From Oscillospiraceae bacterium (GTDB lineage Bacteria; Bacillota; Clostridia; Oscillospirales; Oscillospiraceae), in assembly GCA_020025535.1 (NCBI GenBank), contig JAHHRY010000007.1, positions 12,630-76,629 of the forward strand: a DNA stretch of 64,000 nucleotides, given 5' to 3'. Below, piece after piece: positions 51,706-60,220 of the stretch (the first letter of the stretch is position 1; each line of letters opens with the position of its first letter). Position numbers and translations under genes: made by a program. A model generated the notes under the pieces. That model was not told the origin of the DNA and made no database searches. It saw nothing but the letters and a program-made list of their open reading frames with translations.

Positions 51706-53175
51706 ATGAACATTCCTGAAGTTAAGCTGGGCATTATTGCCGTATCCCGTGACTGCTTCCCCATCGGACTGTCTACCAAGCGCCGCCAGAATATCGTGGC
51801 TGCCTACGGCGAAGGCCTGTATGAGTGCCCCATCACCGTTGAAAACGAGAAGGACGCTCTGGCTGCTCTGGCGGATGTAAACGCACACGACGTGAACGCT
51901 CTGGTGGTGTTCCTGGGCAACTTCGGCCCTGAAACTCCCGAGACTCTGCTGTGCCAGAAGTTTGATGGCCCCGTCATGTATATTGCTGCAGCTGAAGGCG
52001 ACGGCAACTTGATCAATGGTCGTGGCGATGCTTACTGCGGTGTTCTGAACTGCTCTTACAACCTGGGTATGCGTCACCTGAAGGCCTACATTCCCGAGTA
52101 CCCCGTGGGCACCGCCGAGGAATGCGCCAAGATGATCCGTGAGTTCATTCCCATCGCCCGTGCCATCGTGGGTGTCAAGAACCTGAAGATCATCACCTTC
52201 GGCCCCCGTCCTCAGGACTTCTTCGCCTGCAACGCACCCATCAAGGGCCTGTACGAGCTGGGCGTGGAGATTGAAGAGAACTCCGAGCTGGATCTGCTGG
52301 TGTCCTACAAGGCACACGCCAAGGATGCCCGTATTCCCGAAGTCATTGCCGACATGGAAAAGGAAATGGGCGACAGAAAGATCTACCCCGACCTGCTGGA
52401 GCGTATGGCTCAGTTTGAGCTGACTCTGCTGGACTGGGCAGAAGCTCACAAGGGCGCAAGAAAGTACGTTGCCTTCGCTGACAAGTGCTGGCCCGCATTC
52501 CCCGAGCAGTTTGGCTTCGAGCCCTGCTATGTGAACTCCCGTCTGGCATCCCGCGGCATTCCCGTGGCCTGCGAGGTGGACATCTACGGTGCACTGTCCG
52601 AGTACATCGGTGCCTGCATCACCGGCGATGCCATCACCCTGCTGGATATCAACAACTCCGTGCCCAAGTATATCTACGACGAAGATATTGCCGGCAAGTT
52701 TAATTACGACATCAAGGACACCTTTATGGCATTCCACTGCGGCAACACCCCCAGCTGCAAGATGTGCGGCGATTGCGCTGTGAAGTACCAGCTGATCCAG
52801 AACCGTCTGCTGGAAAACGGCGGCACTCCCGACATCACCCGCGGCACTCTGGAAGGTGACATTGCTGCTTCCGACATCACCTTCTACCGTCTGCAGTGCG
52901 ATTCCGAGGGCAACCTGCGCTCCTACATCGCAGAAGGTGAAGTCCTGCCTGTTCCCACCCGTTCCTTCGGTGGTATCGGTATCTTCGCAATTCCTGAAAT
53001 GGGCCGCTTCTATCGCCATGTGCTGATCCAGAAGCGTTATCCCCACCATGGTGCGGTGGCATTTGCACACTGCGGCAAGAGCTTGTTTGAAGTTTTCAAA
53101 TACTTTGGACTTTCTGACATTGCCTACAACCAGCCCAAGAGCCTGCCTTACGCAACAGAGAATCCTTGGGGTTAA
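51706..53175 (+). CDS. L-fucose/L-arabinose isomerase family protein
   Basis: 489 residues with the FucI/AraA-like layout: a Rossmann N-terminal part (KLGIIAVSRDCFPIGLS; VVFLGNFGPETPE), the metal-site region with CEVDIYGALSEYI, and a C-terminal beta barrel (IGIFAIPEMGRFYRHVLIQK; YPHHGAVAFAHCGK). It interconverts an aldose and a ketose using Mn2+ or similar. Notable is a Cys-rich loop, FHCGNTPSCKMCGDCAVKY, where classical enzymes have a histidine-lined site. Heavy codon bias suggests strong expression. AAAAGGAGATATTAAAA precedes the ATG. The true substrate is not defined. Confidence 0.9.
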   Translation: MNIPEVKLGIIAVSRDCFPIGLSTKRRQNIVAAYGEGLYECPITVENEKDALAALADVNAHDVNALVVFLGNFGPETPETLLCQKFDGPVMYIAAAEGDGNLINGRGDAYCGVLNCSYNLGMRHLKAYIPEYPVGTAEECAKMIREFIPIARAIVGVKNLKIITFGPRPQDFFACNAPIKGLYELGVEIEENSELDLLVSYKAHAKDARIPEVIADMEKEMGDRKIYPDLLERMAQFELTLLDWAEAHKGARKYVAFADKCWPAFPEQFGFEPCYVNSRLASRGIPVACEVDIYGALSEYIGACITGDAITLLDINNSVPKYIYDEDIAGKFNYDIKDTFMAFHCGNTPSCKMCGDCAVKYQLIQNRLLENGGTPDITRGTLEGDIAASDITFYRLQCDSEGNLRSYIAEGEVLPVPTRSFGGIGIFAIPEMGRFYRHVLIQKRYPHHGAVAFAHCGKSLFEVFKYFGLSDIAYNQPKSLPYATENPWG

Positions 53176-53194
53176 TAATTTGCCTGTTTCTTCC

Positions 53195-53238
53195 TAAAAA
53201 AGAGGGTCTCCGAAATTTTCGGAGGCTCTCTTTTTTTG
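53195..53238 (+). terminator. Terminator of the sugar kinase/isomerase operon
   Basis: An imperfect ~13-bp stem (53201-53213 with 53219-53231) with A6 before and T7 after. Confidence 0.88.
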
Positions 53239-53270
53239 CGGCCGCCGGAGAGGGTAAAGCCCCAAATAGC

Positions 53271-53317
53271 TTGACACCAGACCGAAATCATACTAAAATA
53301 CAGCGGTACGATTTCGG
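53271..53317 (+). promoter_or_regulatory. Promoter and MarR-type operator
   Basis: TTGACA (53271-53276), 17 bases, TAAAAT (53294-53299). The repeat CCGAAATC (53282-53289) and GATTTCGG (53310-53317) brackets the -10 with a 20-base spacing, a likely autorepression site for the MarR protein. Confidence 0.75.
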
Positions 53318-53335
53318 ACCAGAGGAGGAAACACC

Positions 53336-53788
53336 ATGGAAACAGCAGCCAAAGACGTGAAGCAATACGGCCTGATTACCAGCGAGATGGACGCCGAATA
53401 CCATCAGGCGGCATTTCAAATGGGACTTTCAGACAGCGCTCTTCGGATCCTGTATGTTATCTGCCTCCATGGAGAGGAGAGTATGCTCAGCGAGATTGTC
53501 AGACTGACCGGAATGCAGAAGCAGACCGTGCACTCCTCTTTGCGAAAGATGGAGGAGGAAGGCCTGCTTCGTTTGCTGGCGGCAGAGGGACGAAGGAAAA
53601 AAGTCTGTCTGACGGAATCCGGAAAGGAACTGACCCGACGCAGCGTACTGCCGCTGCTGCAGATAGAGCAGGATATTCTGTCTTCCTGGACGCAGGAGGA
53701 ACAGGACATTTATATTCAGCTGAACCACCGCTTCCTTGTGCAGCTGCGGGAGAAAATGAGAACAGCAGACTTCGGAGGTGCCGTATGA
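53336..53788 (+). CDS. MarR-family regulator
   Basis: 150 residues. Winged helix: SMLSEIVRLTGMQKQTVHSS (residues ~48-67), LRKMEEEGLLRLLAAEGRRK wing, then the dimer helices. It probably represses its own operon, including the MATE exporter, until a toxic ligand is bound. CAGAGGAGGAAACACC precedes the ATG; ATGA overlap with the exporter gene. Confidence 0.9.
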   Translation: METAAKDVKQYGLITSEMDAEYHQAAFQMGLSDSALRILYVICLHGEESMLSEIVRLTGMQKQTVHSSLRKMEEEGLLRLLAAEGRRKKVCLTESGKELTRRSVLPLLQIEQDILSSWTQEEQDIYIQLNHRFLVQLREKMRTADFGGAV

Positions 53789-55113
53789 TACAGATATCGG
53801 AACACTTTAACTACAGAAAGCTGCTGCGGTTTACCTTTCCGTCCATTGTTATGGTGGTGTTTACCTCGATTTACGGTGTGGTGGACGGCTATTTTGTATC
53901 CAATTTTGCGGGAAAAGTTCCTTTTACGGCACTCAATTTCGTGTTTCCGTTCCTGATGATTCTGGGAGGCACGGGCTTTATGTTCGGCAGCGGCGGCGGT
54001 GCGCTGATCGCAAAGACCATGGGCGAACAGGAGCACGAGAAGGCCAACCGGATTTTCTCCATGCTGATCTATGCTTCCGTTGCCTGCGGAGTGGTACTGG
54101 CAATTCTGGGAATGGTCCTGCTGCGCCCTGTGGTGCTTTTCTTAGGCGCGGAGGGACAGCTGCTGGAGGACAGCATCCGGTACGGCAGTATTTATTTGCT
54201 GTCGCTTCCGGCGGTCGTTGTCCAGAGCGAGTTCCAGTGCCTGTTTTCCACTGCCGGAAAACCCCAGATGGGACTGTTTGTGACTGTGGCGGCAGGCCTT
54301 ACAAACATTGTGCTGGATGCGCTGTTTGTGGCGGTGTTTTCCTGGGGGATTACCGGTGCGGCAGCAGCCACCGCCCTCAGCCAATGCGTGGGAGGGATAG
54401 TTCCTCTGATTTATTTCAGCCGCCCCAACACAAGTACCCTGCGTCTGGTAAAAACCAAGTTTGAAGGCAAAGTGCTGGCACAGGTCTGCGTCAATGGTTC
54501 TTCGGAACTGCTGAGCAATATTTCCATGTCGCTGGTGAGCATGATCTACAATGCCCAGCTCCTGAAATACGCCGGCGAGGACGGCGTGGCGGCATACGGA
54601 GTGCTCATGTATGTCTGCCTGATTTTCCTTGGCATTTTCATCGGCTTTACCATGGGCACATCGCCCATTATCAGCTACCACTACGGCGCTCAGAACGACA
54701 GAGAGCTGAAAAGCCTGCTGCGGAAAAGCGTGGCGATCATCGGCATCGCGTCACTGGCCATGCTGGCGGCAGGAGAGCTGCTGGCAAAACCCCTGTCCTG
54801 GCTGTTTGTAGGATATGATTCGCAGCTGATGGAAATTACGCTGCGAGGATTCCGGATTTATTCGATGTCCTTCGTGTTTTCGGGATTTGCCATCCTGGGT
54901 TCTTCTTTCTTCACCGCCCTGAACAACGGTATGGTATCGGCGGTGATTTCCAGCTTGCGGACACTGGTGTTTCAGATCCTGTCGGCGGTGATTTTCCCCC
55001 TGTTCTGGGGCGTGGACGGTATATGGGCATCACTGGTGTTTGCGGAAGCCATGGCTGTGATTGTGGTGGGGCTTTTCCTGGCGGGAAACCGGAAGAAGTA
55101 CCGCTATTACTAA
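53785..55113 (+). CDS. MATE-family efflux transporter
   Basis: 442 residues, 12 membrane segments. The two MatE halves are seen: RFTFPSIVMVVFTSIYGVVD with GYFVSNFAGKVPF at the start, and GTSPIISYHYGAQNDRELK at the start of the second half. It exports drugs or metabolites against Na+ or H+. Expressed with the MarR regulator by ATGA coupling. The substrate is unknown. Confidence 0.93.
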   Translation: MIQISEHFNYRKLLRFTFPSIVMVVFTSIYGVVDGYFVSNFAGKVPFTALNFVFPFLMILGGTGFMFGSGGGALIAKTMGEQEHEKANRIFSMLIYASVACGVVLAILGMVLLRPVVLFLGAEGQLLEDSIRYGSIYLLSLPAVVVQSEFQCLFSTAGKPQMGLFVTVAAGLTNIVLDALFVAVFSWGITGAAAATALSQCVGGIVPLIYFSRPNTSTLRLVKTKFEGKVLAQVCVNGSSELLSNISMSLVSMIYNAQLLKYAGEDGVAAYGVLMYVCLIFLGIFIGFTMGTSPIISYHYGAQNDRELKSLLRKSVAIIGIASLAMLAAGELLAKPLSWLFVGYDSQLMEITLRGFRIYSMSFVFSGFAILGSSFFTALNNGMVSAVISSLRTLVFQILSAVIFPLFWGVDGIWASLVFAEAMAVIVVGLFLAGNRKKYRYY

Positions 55114-55139
55114 GAAGGCCTTTTATTCCAAAATAACGC

Positions 55140-55168
55140 TTGCAATTCCCGAATCCCGGGTGTAAAAT
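55140..55168 (+). promoter_or_regulatory. Promoter of the thiamine operon
   Basis: TTGCAA (55140-55145), 17 bases, TAAAAT (55163-55168), directly before the TPP aptamer. Confidence 0.78.
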
Positions 55169-55175
55169 ACTTGTG

Positions 55176-55283
55176 ACAACTGAAAAGGGGAGCTTGTGAA
55201 TGGCAGCGTTCGGGCAGGCTGAGAGGAAGGCAGAACCTTCGACCCGTGAACCTGATTTGGATAATGCCAACGTAGGGATTGTG
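55176..55283 (+). ncRNA. TPP riboswitch (THI element)
   Basis: The THI-box hallmarks are present: GGCTGAGA (55217-55224), ACCCGTGAACCTGAT (55242-55256), and GATAATGCCAACGTAGGGA (55260-55278). The outer P1 stem can form between ACAA near 55177 and TTGT near 55280. It senses thiamine pyrophosphate and shuts the operon off when TPP is high, here through the terminator at 55297. Confidence 0.95.
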
Positions 55284-55296
55284 TAGAATAAGCAGC

Positions 55297-55335
55297 GTGG
55301 GAAGTTACCAAATCCGGTAACTTCCCACTTTTATT
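55297..55335 (+). terminator. TPP-riboswitch terminator
   Basis: A 13-bp perfect stem (55297-55309 with 55316-55328) plus TTTTATTTT, 20 bases before thiS, the expression platform of the riboswitch. Confidence 0.9.
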
Positions 55336-55351
55336 TTCTGGAGGCGAATCT

Positions 55352-55546
55352 ATGGTAAAAATCAACGGCAGCGATATGGAGCTGGCAGGCAGAAGTCTGG
55401 CAGAGTATCTGGAAAGTACCGATTACGATCCGAAGCGCATTGCTGTGGAACGCAACGGTGACATTGTCCCCAAGGCAAAGTATGCGGAAACCGTTTTGCA
55501 GGATGGGGACGAACTGGAAGTAGTCAGCTTCGTGGGAGGTGGCTAA
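55352..55546 (+). CDS. thiS: Sulfur carrier protein ThiS
   Basis: 64 residues of beta-grasp fold ending VGGG. The C-terminal Gly-Gly is adenylated by ThiF and turned to thiocarboxylate, the sulfur donor to ThiG. CTGGAGGCGAATCT precedes the ATG. It ends directly against thiF. Confidence 0.93.
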   Translation: MVKINGSDMELAGRSLAEYLESTDYDPKRIAVERNGDIVPKAKYAETVLQDGDELEVVSFVGGG

Positions 55547-56188
55547 ATGGCGGCAATCCCGACCCGGGAGGAAATGGAGCGTGTTCTGCGTCAGCGGCAC
55601 GGCGCGCAGCTGCAGGAAAAATTTGAACGTGCAGCGGTTGCCGTCTGCGGTCTGGGAGGACTTGGCTCCAATATTGCCGTTTGTCTCGCAAGAGCCGGCA
55701 TCGGCAGACTGATCCTTATTGACTTCGACCGGGTGGATGTATCCAACCTCCACCGTCAGCAGTATAAAGCATCCCAGGTGGGAATGCCCAAGACCCGGGC
55801 GCTGGCGGAGAATCTTCTGGAAATTGCCCCCTATGCGGCAATAGAAACCCACACCGTGAAGGTCACGGAAGGCAATTTCCGGGAGCTGCTGGACGAGGCA
55901 GACATCGTCTGCGAAGCCTTTGACAATGCAGAGGCAAAAGCGATGCTTGTCAACGGCGTATTGGAGAATATGCCGGACAAATATCTGGTGGCGGCATCCG
56001 GCATGGCGGGCATCGACTCCGGCAATGCCATCAGGACGCGGCGGATTACCGGGCATTTTTATCTCTGCGGAGATTTTGTCAGCGATGTGGCGGACGACAT
56101 GGGACTCCTGTCCTCCCGTGTGATGCTTTGCGCCGCCCATCAGGCACATATGGTGCTGCGGATTCTGGCAGGAAAACAACAACCATAA
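55547..56188 (+). CDS. thiF: ThiS adenylyltransferase ThiF
   Basis: 213 residues, E1-like Rossmann domain. The nucleotide loop GLGGLGS is at residues 35-41, IDFDRVDVSNLHRQQY follows (the Arg/Asp/Asn ATP site), and EAFDNAEAKAML is the last conserved segment. It activates the ThiS C-terminus with ATP. It is the short ThiF form without the zinc-Cys and rhodanese parts, common in anaerobes with ThiH. A neat junction with thiS (no gap). Confidence 0.93.
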   Translation: MAAIPTREEMERVLRQRHGAQLQEKFERAAVAVCGLGGLGSNIAVCLARAGIGRLILIDFDRVDVSNLHRQQYKASQVGMPKTRALAENLLEIAPYAAIETHTVKVTEGNFRELLDEADIVCEAFDNAEAKAMLVNGVLENMPDKYLVAASGMAGIDSGNAIRTRRITGHFYLCGDFVSDVADDMGLLSSRVMLCAAHQAHMVLRILAGKQQP

Positions 56189-56210
56189 TTTCTGAAAGAA
56201 GGATATTGAT

Positions 56211-56981
56211 ATGGAAAACGATAAGCTCATCATTGGCGGTCACGAATTTAACTCCCGTTTCATTCTCGGTTCCGGCAAATACTCCATGCGGCTGATTGAG
56301 GCGGCAGTGAAAGATGCCGGCGCAGAGATCATCACGCTGGCAGTCCGCCGTGCCAATACCAAGGAGCATGAGAACATTCTGGATTACATTCCTCAGAACG
56401 TCACCCTGCTGCCCAATACCTCCGGCGCAAGAAACGCCGAAGAGGCCATACGGATTGCCCGTCTGGCAAGAGAACTGGGCTGCGGCGATTTTGTGAAGGT
56501 GGAAATCATGCGGGATTCCAAGTATCTCCTGCCCGACAATCAGGAGACCATCCGGGCTACGGAGACACTGGCAAAGGAAGGCTTTGTGGTCATGCCCTAT
56601 ATGTATCCCGATCTGAATGCGGCGCGGGATCTGGTAAATGCCGGTGCCGCCGCCGTTATGCCGCTGGCTTCTCCCATCGGCTCCAACAAGGGCCTGGCTA
56701 CCAAAGAGTTCATCCAGATTCTCATTGACGAAATCGATCTGCCGATTATTGTGGATGCCGGCATCGGCAGACCCTCTCAGGCCTGCGAGGCCATGGAAAT
56801 GGGCGCTGCTGCCATTATGGCCAACACCGCTCTGGCAACGGCCGGTGATCTGCCTATGATGGCATCCGCCTTCCGTCAGGCCATTGAGGCAGGCCGCAAG
56901 GCTTATCTGTCCGGTCTGGGCAGAGTGCTGATGCGCGGTGCCTCTGCTTCCGATCCTCTGACCGGCTTCCTGCGGGACTAA
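56211..56981 (+). CDS. thiG: Thiazole synthase ThiG
   Basis: 256 residues, a TIM barrel that joins DXP, dehydroglycine and ThiS-thiocarboxylate to the thiazole phosphate. The Schiff-base lysine is K96 (DFVKVEIM). Phosphate-site segments include GAAAVMPLASPIGSNKGL and IIVDAGIGRPSQA. GAAAGAAGGATATTGAT precedes the ATG. Confidence 0.96.
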   Translation: MENDKLIIGGHEFNSRFILGSGKYSMRLIEAAVKDAGAEIITLAVRRANTKEHENILDYIPQNVTLLPNTSGARNAEEAIRIARLARELGCGDFVKVEIMRDSKYLLPDNQETIRATETLAKEGFVVMPYMYPDLNAARDLVNAGAAAVMPLASPIGSNKGLATKEFIQILIDEIDLPIIVDAGIGRPSQACEAMEMGAAAIMANTALATAGDLPMMASAFRQAIEAGRKAYLSGLGRVLMRGASASDPLTGFLRD

Positions 56982-56992
56982 GGGGTGGAATC

Positions 56993-58246
56993 ATGGAAAA
57001 TCAGTTCTTGGTAGACTCCGAGTACCTGTCCAAGGAGGCACTGGCAAAAAAACACCGTCTGGAAAACGATCCTTCCTCTCGGAAAAATCACATGGAATAT
57101 CTCCCCGGCATGGAGATTATCGAGTCCGATGTCTGCCGGCAGGTGATGAGCCAGGTGGAGGCTTTCGATTACTCCGTCTACACCGCAAAGGATGTCCGGG
57201 CGGCGTTGGAGCATGAAACCTGCACGCTGGAGGATTTTAAGGCACTTCTGTCCCCGGCAGCCGAGCCGTTTCTGGAGCGGATGGCTCAGAAGGCCCGTAT
57301 GGAAACCAGCAAGCACTTTGGCAATACGGTGTATATTTTTACGCCCATCTACATAGCCAATTACTGCGAAAACTACTGCGTCTACTGCGGTTTCAACTGC
57401 TACAACCACATTACCCGCATGAAGCTGAATATGGAGCAGATCGAACACGAGATGAAGGTCATTGCAGACTCCGGCATGGAAGAAATCCTGATTCTCACCG
57501 GCGAGAGCCGCAGCATGAGCAGCGTGGAATACATCGGGGAAGCCTGCAAGCTGGCACGGAAGTATTTCCGTATGGTGGGCCTGGAAATCTATCCGGTCAA
57601 TACCGACGAGTACCGTTATCTTCACCAGTGCGGCGCCGACTATGTGACCGTGTTCCAGGAGACCTACGATTCCGACAAATACGAAACCCTGCACCTGTTC
57701 GGACATAAGCGTGTCTGGCCTTACCGTTTCGACGCACAGGAGCGTGCGCTTCGGGGCGGTATGCGGGGTGTGGCATTCTCGGCATTGCTGGGACTTTCTG
57801 ATTTCCGGAAGGATGCGCTGGCAAGCGCCCTGCATGTGTACTATCTCCAGCGGAAATTTCCCCATGCGGAGATGTCCCTGTCCTGTCCCAGACTGAGACC
57901 CATCATCAACAATGACAAAATCAACCCTCTGGATGTGGGCGAAAAGCAGTTGTGCCAGATTCTCTGCGCCTATCGGATTTTCCTGCCCTTCGTGGGCATC
58001 ACGGTTTCGTCCCGTGAGAGCGCTCAGTTCCGCAACGGCATTGTGAAAATTGCCGCAACCAAGGTTTCCGCCGGCGTTTCCACCGGCATCGGTGACCATG
58101 AGAGCAAGTACACCGGTAAGGAATCGGATGCAGAGCAGGGCGACGAGCAGTTTGAAATTGACGACAGCCGCAGCTTCCAGGCCATGTATCAGGATATGGC
58201 AGAGGAAGGCCTGCAGCCGGTTCTGAATGATTATCTCTATGTCTGA
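56993..58246 (+). CDS. thiH: 2-iminoacetate synthase ThiH
   Basis: 417 residues, a radical-SAM tyrosine lyase giving dehydroglycine for ThiG in anaerobes. The 4Fe-4S motif is C125-x3-C129-x2-C132 (NYCENYCVYCGF). Also ILTGESRSMSSVEYIGEAC and the C-terminal biotin/thiamin-synthesis domain (GDEQFEIDDSRS). ThiH instead of the oxygen-using ThiO fits an anaerobe. It ends inside the start of tenI. Confidence 0.95.
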   Translation: MENQFLVDSEYLSKEALAKKHRLENDPSSRKNHMEYLPGMEIIESDVCRQVMSQVEAFDYSVYTAKDVRAALEHETCTLEDFKALLSPAAEPFLERMAQKARMETSKHFGNTVYIFTPIYIANYCENYCVYCGFNCYNHITRMKLNMEQIEHEMKVIADSGMEEILILTGESRSMSSVEYIGEACKLARKYFRMVGLEIYPVNTDEYRYLHQCGADYVTVFQETYDSDKYETLHLFGHKRVWPYRFDAQERALRGGMRGVAFSALLGLSDFRKDALASALHVYYLQRKFPHAEMSLSCPRLRPIINNDKINPLDVGEKQLCQILCAYRIFLPFVGITVSSRESAQFRNGIVKIAATKVSAGVSTGIGDHESKYTGKESDAEQGDEQFEIDDSRSFQAMYQDMAEEGLQPVLNDYLYV

Positions 58247-58841
58247 TATTCTGTGTGTGACCAATCGCAGCCTCTGCGGAGAGGATTTTCTCCTGCGGAT
58301 GGAGAAAATCGCCGCGGCCCGTCCGGCGGGCATCATCCTTCGGGAAAAGGATCTTTCGCCGGAGGACTACCGCAGGCTGGCACAGCAGGTTTTGCAGATC
58401 TGCCGGGCGCAGAATGTGAAGTGCATTCTCCACAGCTTTGTGGAGGCGGCTCTGGAGACGGAGGCGGATGCCATCCATCTGCCTCTGCCGGTGCTTCGGA
58501 CCATGCGCCGGGAGCAGAAGGCACATTTTTCCACCCTCGGCGCCTCCTGCCACTCGGAAGAGGATGCACGGGAGGCGGAGCGGCTTGGCTGCACCTATAT
58601 CACTGCCGGACATATTTTCGATACCGACTGCAAAAAAGGTCTGCCGGGGCGGGGACTGGAGTTTCTGGAATCCGTGTGTCGGAGCGTGAATATTCCGGTG
58701 TACGCCATCGGCGGGATAGCGCCTGAAAATGTGGAGCTTGTCCGCAGGGCGGGCGCCGCCGGTGCGTGCGTCATGAGCGGACTGATGCAGTGTGCAGATG
58801 CCGCTGCCTATTTGAATGACTTTGAGAAAGCGGGGAAGTAG
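58239..58841 (+). CDS. tenI: TenI-like thiazole tautomerase
   Basis: 200 residues of the ThiE/TenI barrel family. The TenI hallmark GHIFDTDCKKGLPGRG carries the catalytic-type H125. It turns the ThiG product into the aromatic thiazole carboxylate before coupling. The ATG at 58239 overlaps the thiH end; an in-frame ATG at 58227 is possible, but neither has a strong ribosome site, suggesting translational coupling. The true ThiE follows next, so the two are paired paralogues. Confidence 0.87.
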   Translation: MSDILCVTNRSLCGEDFLLRMEKIAAARPAGIILREKDLSPEDYRRLAQQVLQICRAQNVKCILHSFVEAALETEADAIHLPLPVLRTMRREQKAHFSTLGASCHSEEDAREAERLGCTYITAGHIFDTDCKKGLPGRGLEFLESVCRSVNIPVYAIGGIAPENVELVRRAGAAGACVMSGLMQCADAAAYLNDFEKAGK

Positions 58842-58842
58842 A

Positions 58843-59484
58843 ATGCCCTTTCAGAAAGAGAGCCTGCTGCTATACGCGGTGACAGACCGTGCATGGGTGG
58901 GCAAAAAAACCTTGCTGGAGCAGGTGGAAGAAGCCCTTCTCGGCGGCGTGACCATTCTGCAGTTGCGGGAAAAGCATCTGGAGGAGGATGCGTTTTTAGA
59001 GGAGGCCGTCGCAGTTCGGGAGCTTTGCCATCAATACCATGTGCCCCTGATTATCAACGACAACGTGGATGTGGCACTGAAAAGCGGTGCTGACGGAGTC
59101 CATGTAGGTATGGAAGATGCAGCTGTTGCGGACATCCGCAAGCGTGTCGGCAGGGACTTTATCATCGGCGCCACCGCCAAAACCGTTGCTCAGGCGCAGA
59201 CGGCAGAAAAGAGCGGCGCGGACTATCTGGGCGTGGGAGCTGTGTTTCCTTCTCCCACCAAGACGGGGGCGGTCCGGATCACCCGGGAGCAGCTGAAGGA
59301 AATCTGCACCAGTGTTTCCATCCCCACGGTTGCCATCGGCGGGATCTCGCTGGACAATGTGGACCAAATCAGGGGCGGCGGCATGGACGGCATTGCCGTG
59401 GTGTCCGCCATCTTTGGCGCAGACGATATTCGCGCCGCTGCGGCTCAGCTGAAGGAAAAAGCCAAAAGGGTGACAGCAGGATGA
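58843..59484 (+). CDS. thiE: Thiamine-phosphate synthase ThiE
   Basis: 213 residues, ATG at 58843 with GCGGGGAAGTAGA upstream. Diphosphate and thiazole sites: ILQLREKHLEEDAFLEE, LIINDNVDVALKSGADGVHV, GVGAVFPSPTKTGA and VAIGGISLDNV. It joins HMP-pyrophosphate to the thiazole phosphate, giving thiamine phosphate. Its stop overlaps the HAD gene by ATGA. Confidence 0.95.
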   Translation: MPFQKESLLLYAVTDRAWVGKKTLLEQVEEALLGGVTILQLREKHLEEDAFLEEAVAVRELCHQYHVPLIINDNVDVALKSGADGVHVGMEDAAVADIRKRVGRDFIIGATAKTVAQAQTAEKSGADYLGVGAVFPSPTKTGAVRITREQLKEICTSVSIPTVAIGGISLDNVDQIRGGGMDGIAVVSAIFGADDIRAAAAQLKEKAKRVTAG

Positions 59485-60140
59485 TTCAGGGCGCAGTTTT
59501 TGATGTGGACGGTACGCTTCTGGACTCCATGGACCTGTGGGACAGGCTGGGAAGTGATTACCTGTGCAGCATCGGCTGCCGACCGGAGGAAGATCTGGAT
59601 GAAACCTTCAAGACCCTGAGCCTTTATCAGGCCGCCTGCTACTACAGAAGCCATTACGGCGTGAAATTGTCTGTAGAGGAAATCATGGAGGGCGTTAACC
59701 GCATGGTGGAGGATGCCTATTTCCATAAGGTGGTTCTGAAGCCCGGTGTGGCGGAACTTCTCCGGCAGCTGCAGGAAAAGGGGGTAAGGATGTGTGTTGC
59801 CACGGCGACGGACCTTTACCTTGTGGAAGCGGCACTGGAGCGCTGCGGAGTGAGGCATTTCTTTTCCGAAATCCTTACCTGCACGGATGTGGGACACGGC
59901 AAGGACGAGCCGGTGATCTATCGGGAAGCCCTGCACTGTCTGGACACGGAAAAAGAGAATACGATTATTCTGGAAGATTCCTTTTATGCGGCAAACACCG
60001 CAAAAAAGGATGGCTTTCATGTGGTGGGCATTTACGATGTCCATGAGCGCAAAAGCAGGGAACTGGAATCCCTTTCTGATTTTTATCTGCGGGATTTCCG
60101 GGAACTGAAAGATTTTTGGAAGTTTGCTTCCGCTCTCTGA
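59481..60140 (+). CDS. HAD-superfamily phosphatase inside the thiamine operon
   Basis: 219 residues with HAD motif I DVDGTLLD (D8 and D10), motif II CVATATDLY, motif III lysine in VGHGKDEPVIYREAL and motif IV ILEDSFYAANTAKKD. It has the helical cap of the beta-phosphoglucomutase-like group. Placement between thiE and thiD suggests it removes phosphate from a thiamine intermediate, or repairs a damaged one. No direct evidence for substrate. Coupled to thiE. Confidence 0.85.
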   Translation: MIQGAVFDVDGTLLDSMDLWDRLGSDYLCSIGCRPEEDLDETFKTLSLYQAACYYRSHYGVKLSVEEIMEGVNRMVEDAYFHKVVLKPGVAELLRQLQEKGVRMCVATATDLYLVEAALERCGVRHFFSEILTCTDVGHGKDEPVIYREALHCLDTEKENTIILEDSFYAANTAKKDGFHVVGIYDVHERKSRELESLSDFYLRDFRELKDFWKFASAL

Positions 60141-60220
60141 GCGGAAGCCTTCAGGCGGCAGACCGGGGGCACCACTCTCTGTCGCTTAATAAAAATAATG
60201 CAGTGTAAAGGAGAAACAGA

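Noticed and set aside
49561..53175. Classical xylose or arabinose operon
   Set aside because: No xylA or araD present, and the isomerase belongs to the broader FucI/AraA-like family, so naming the sugar would be a guess.
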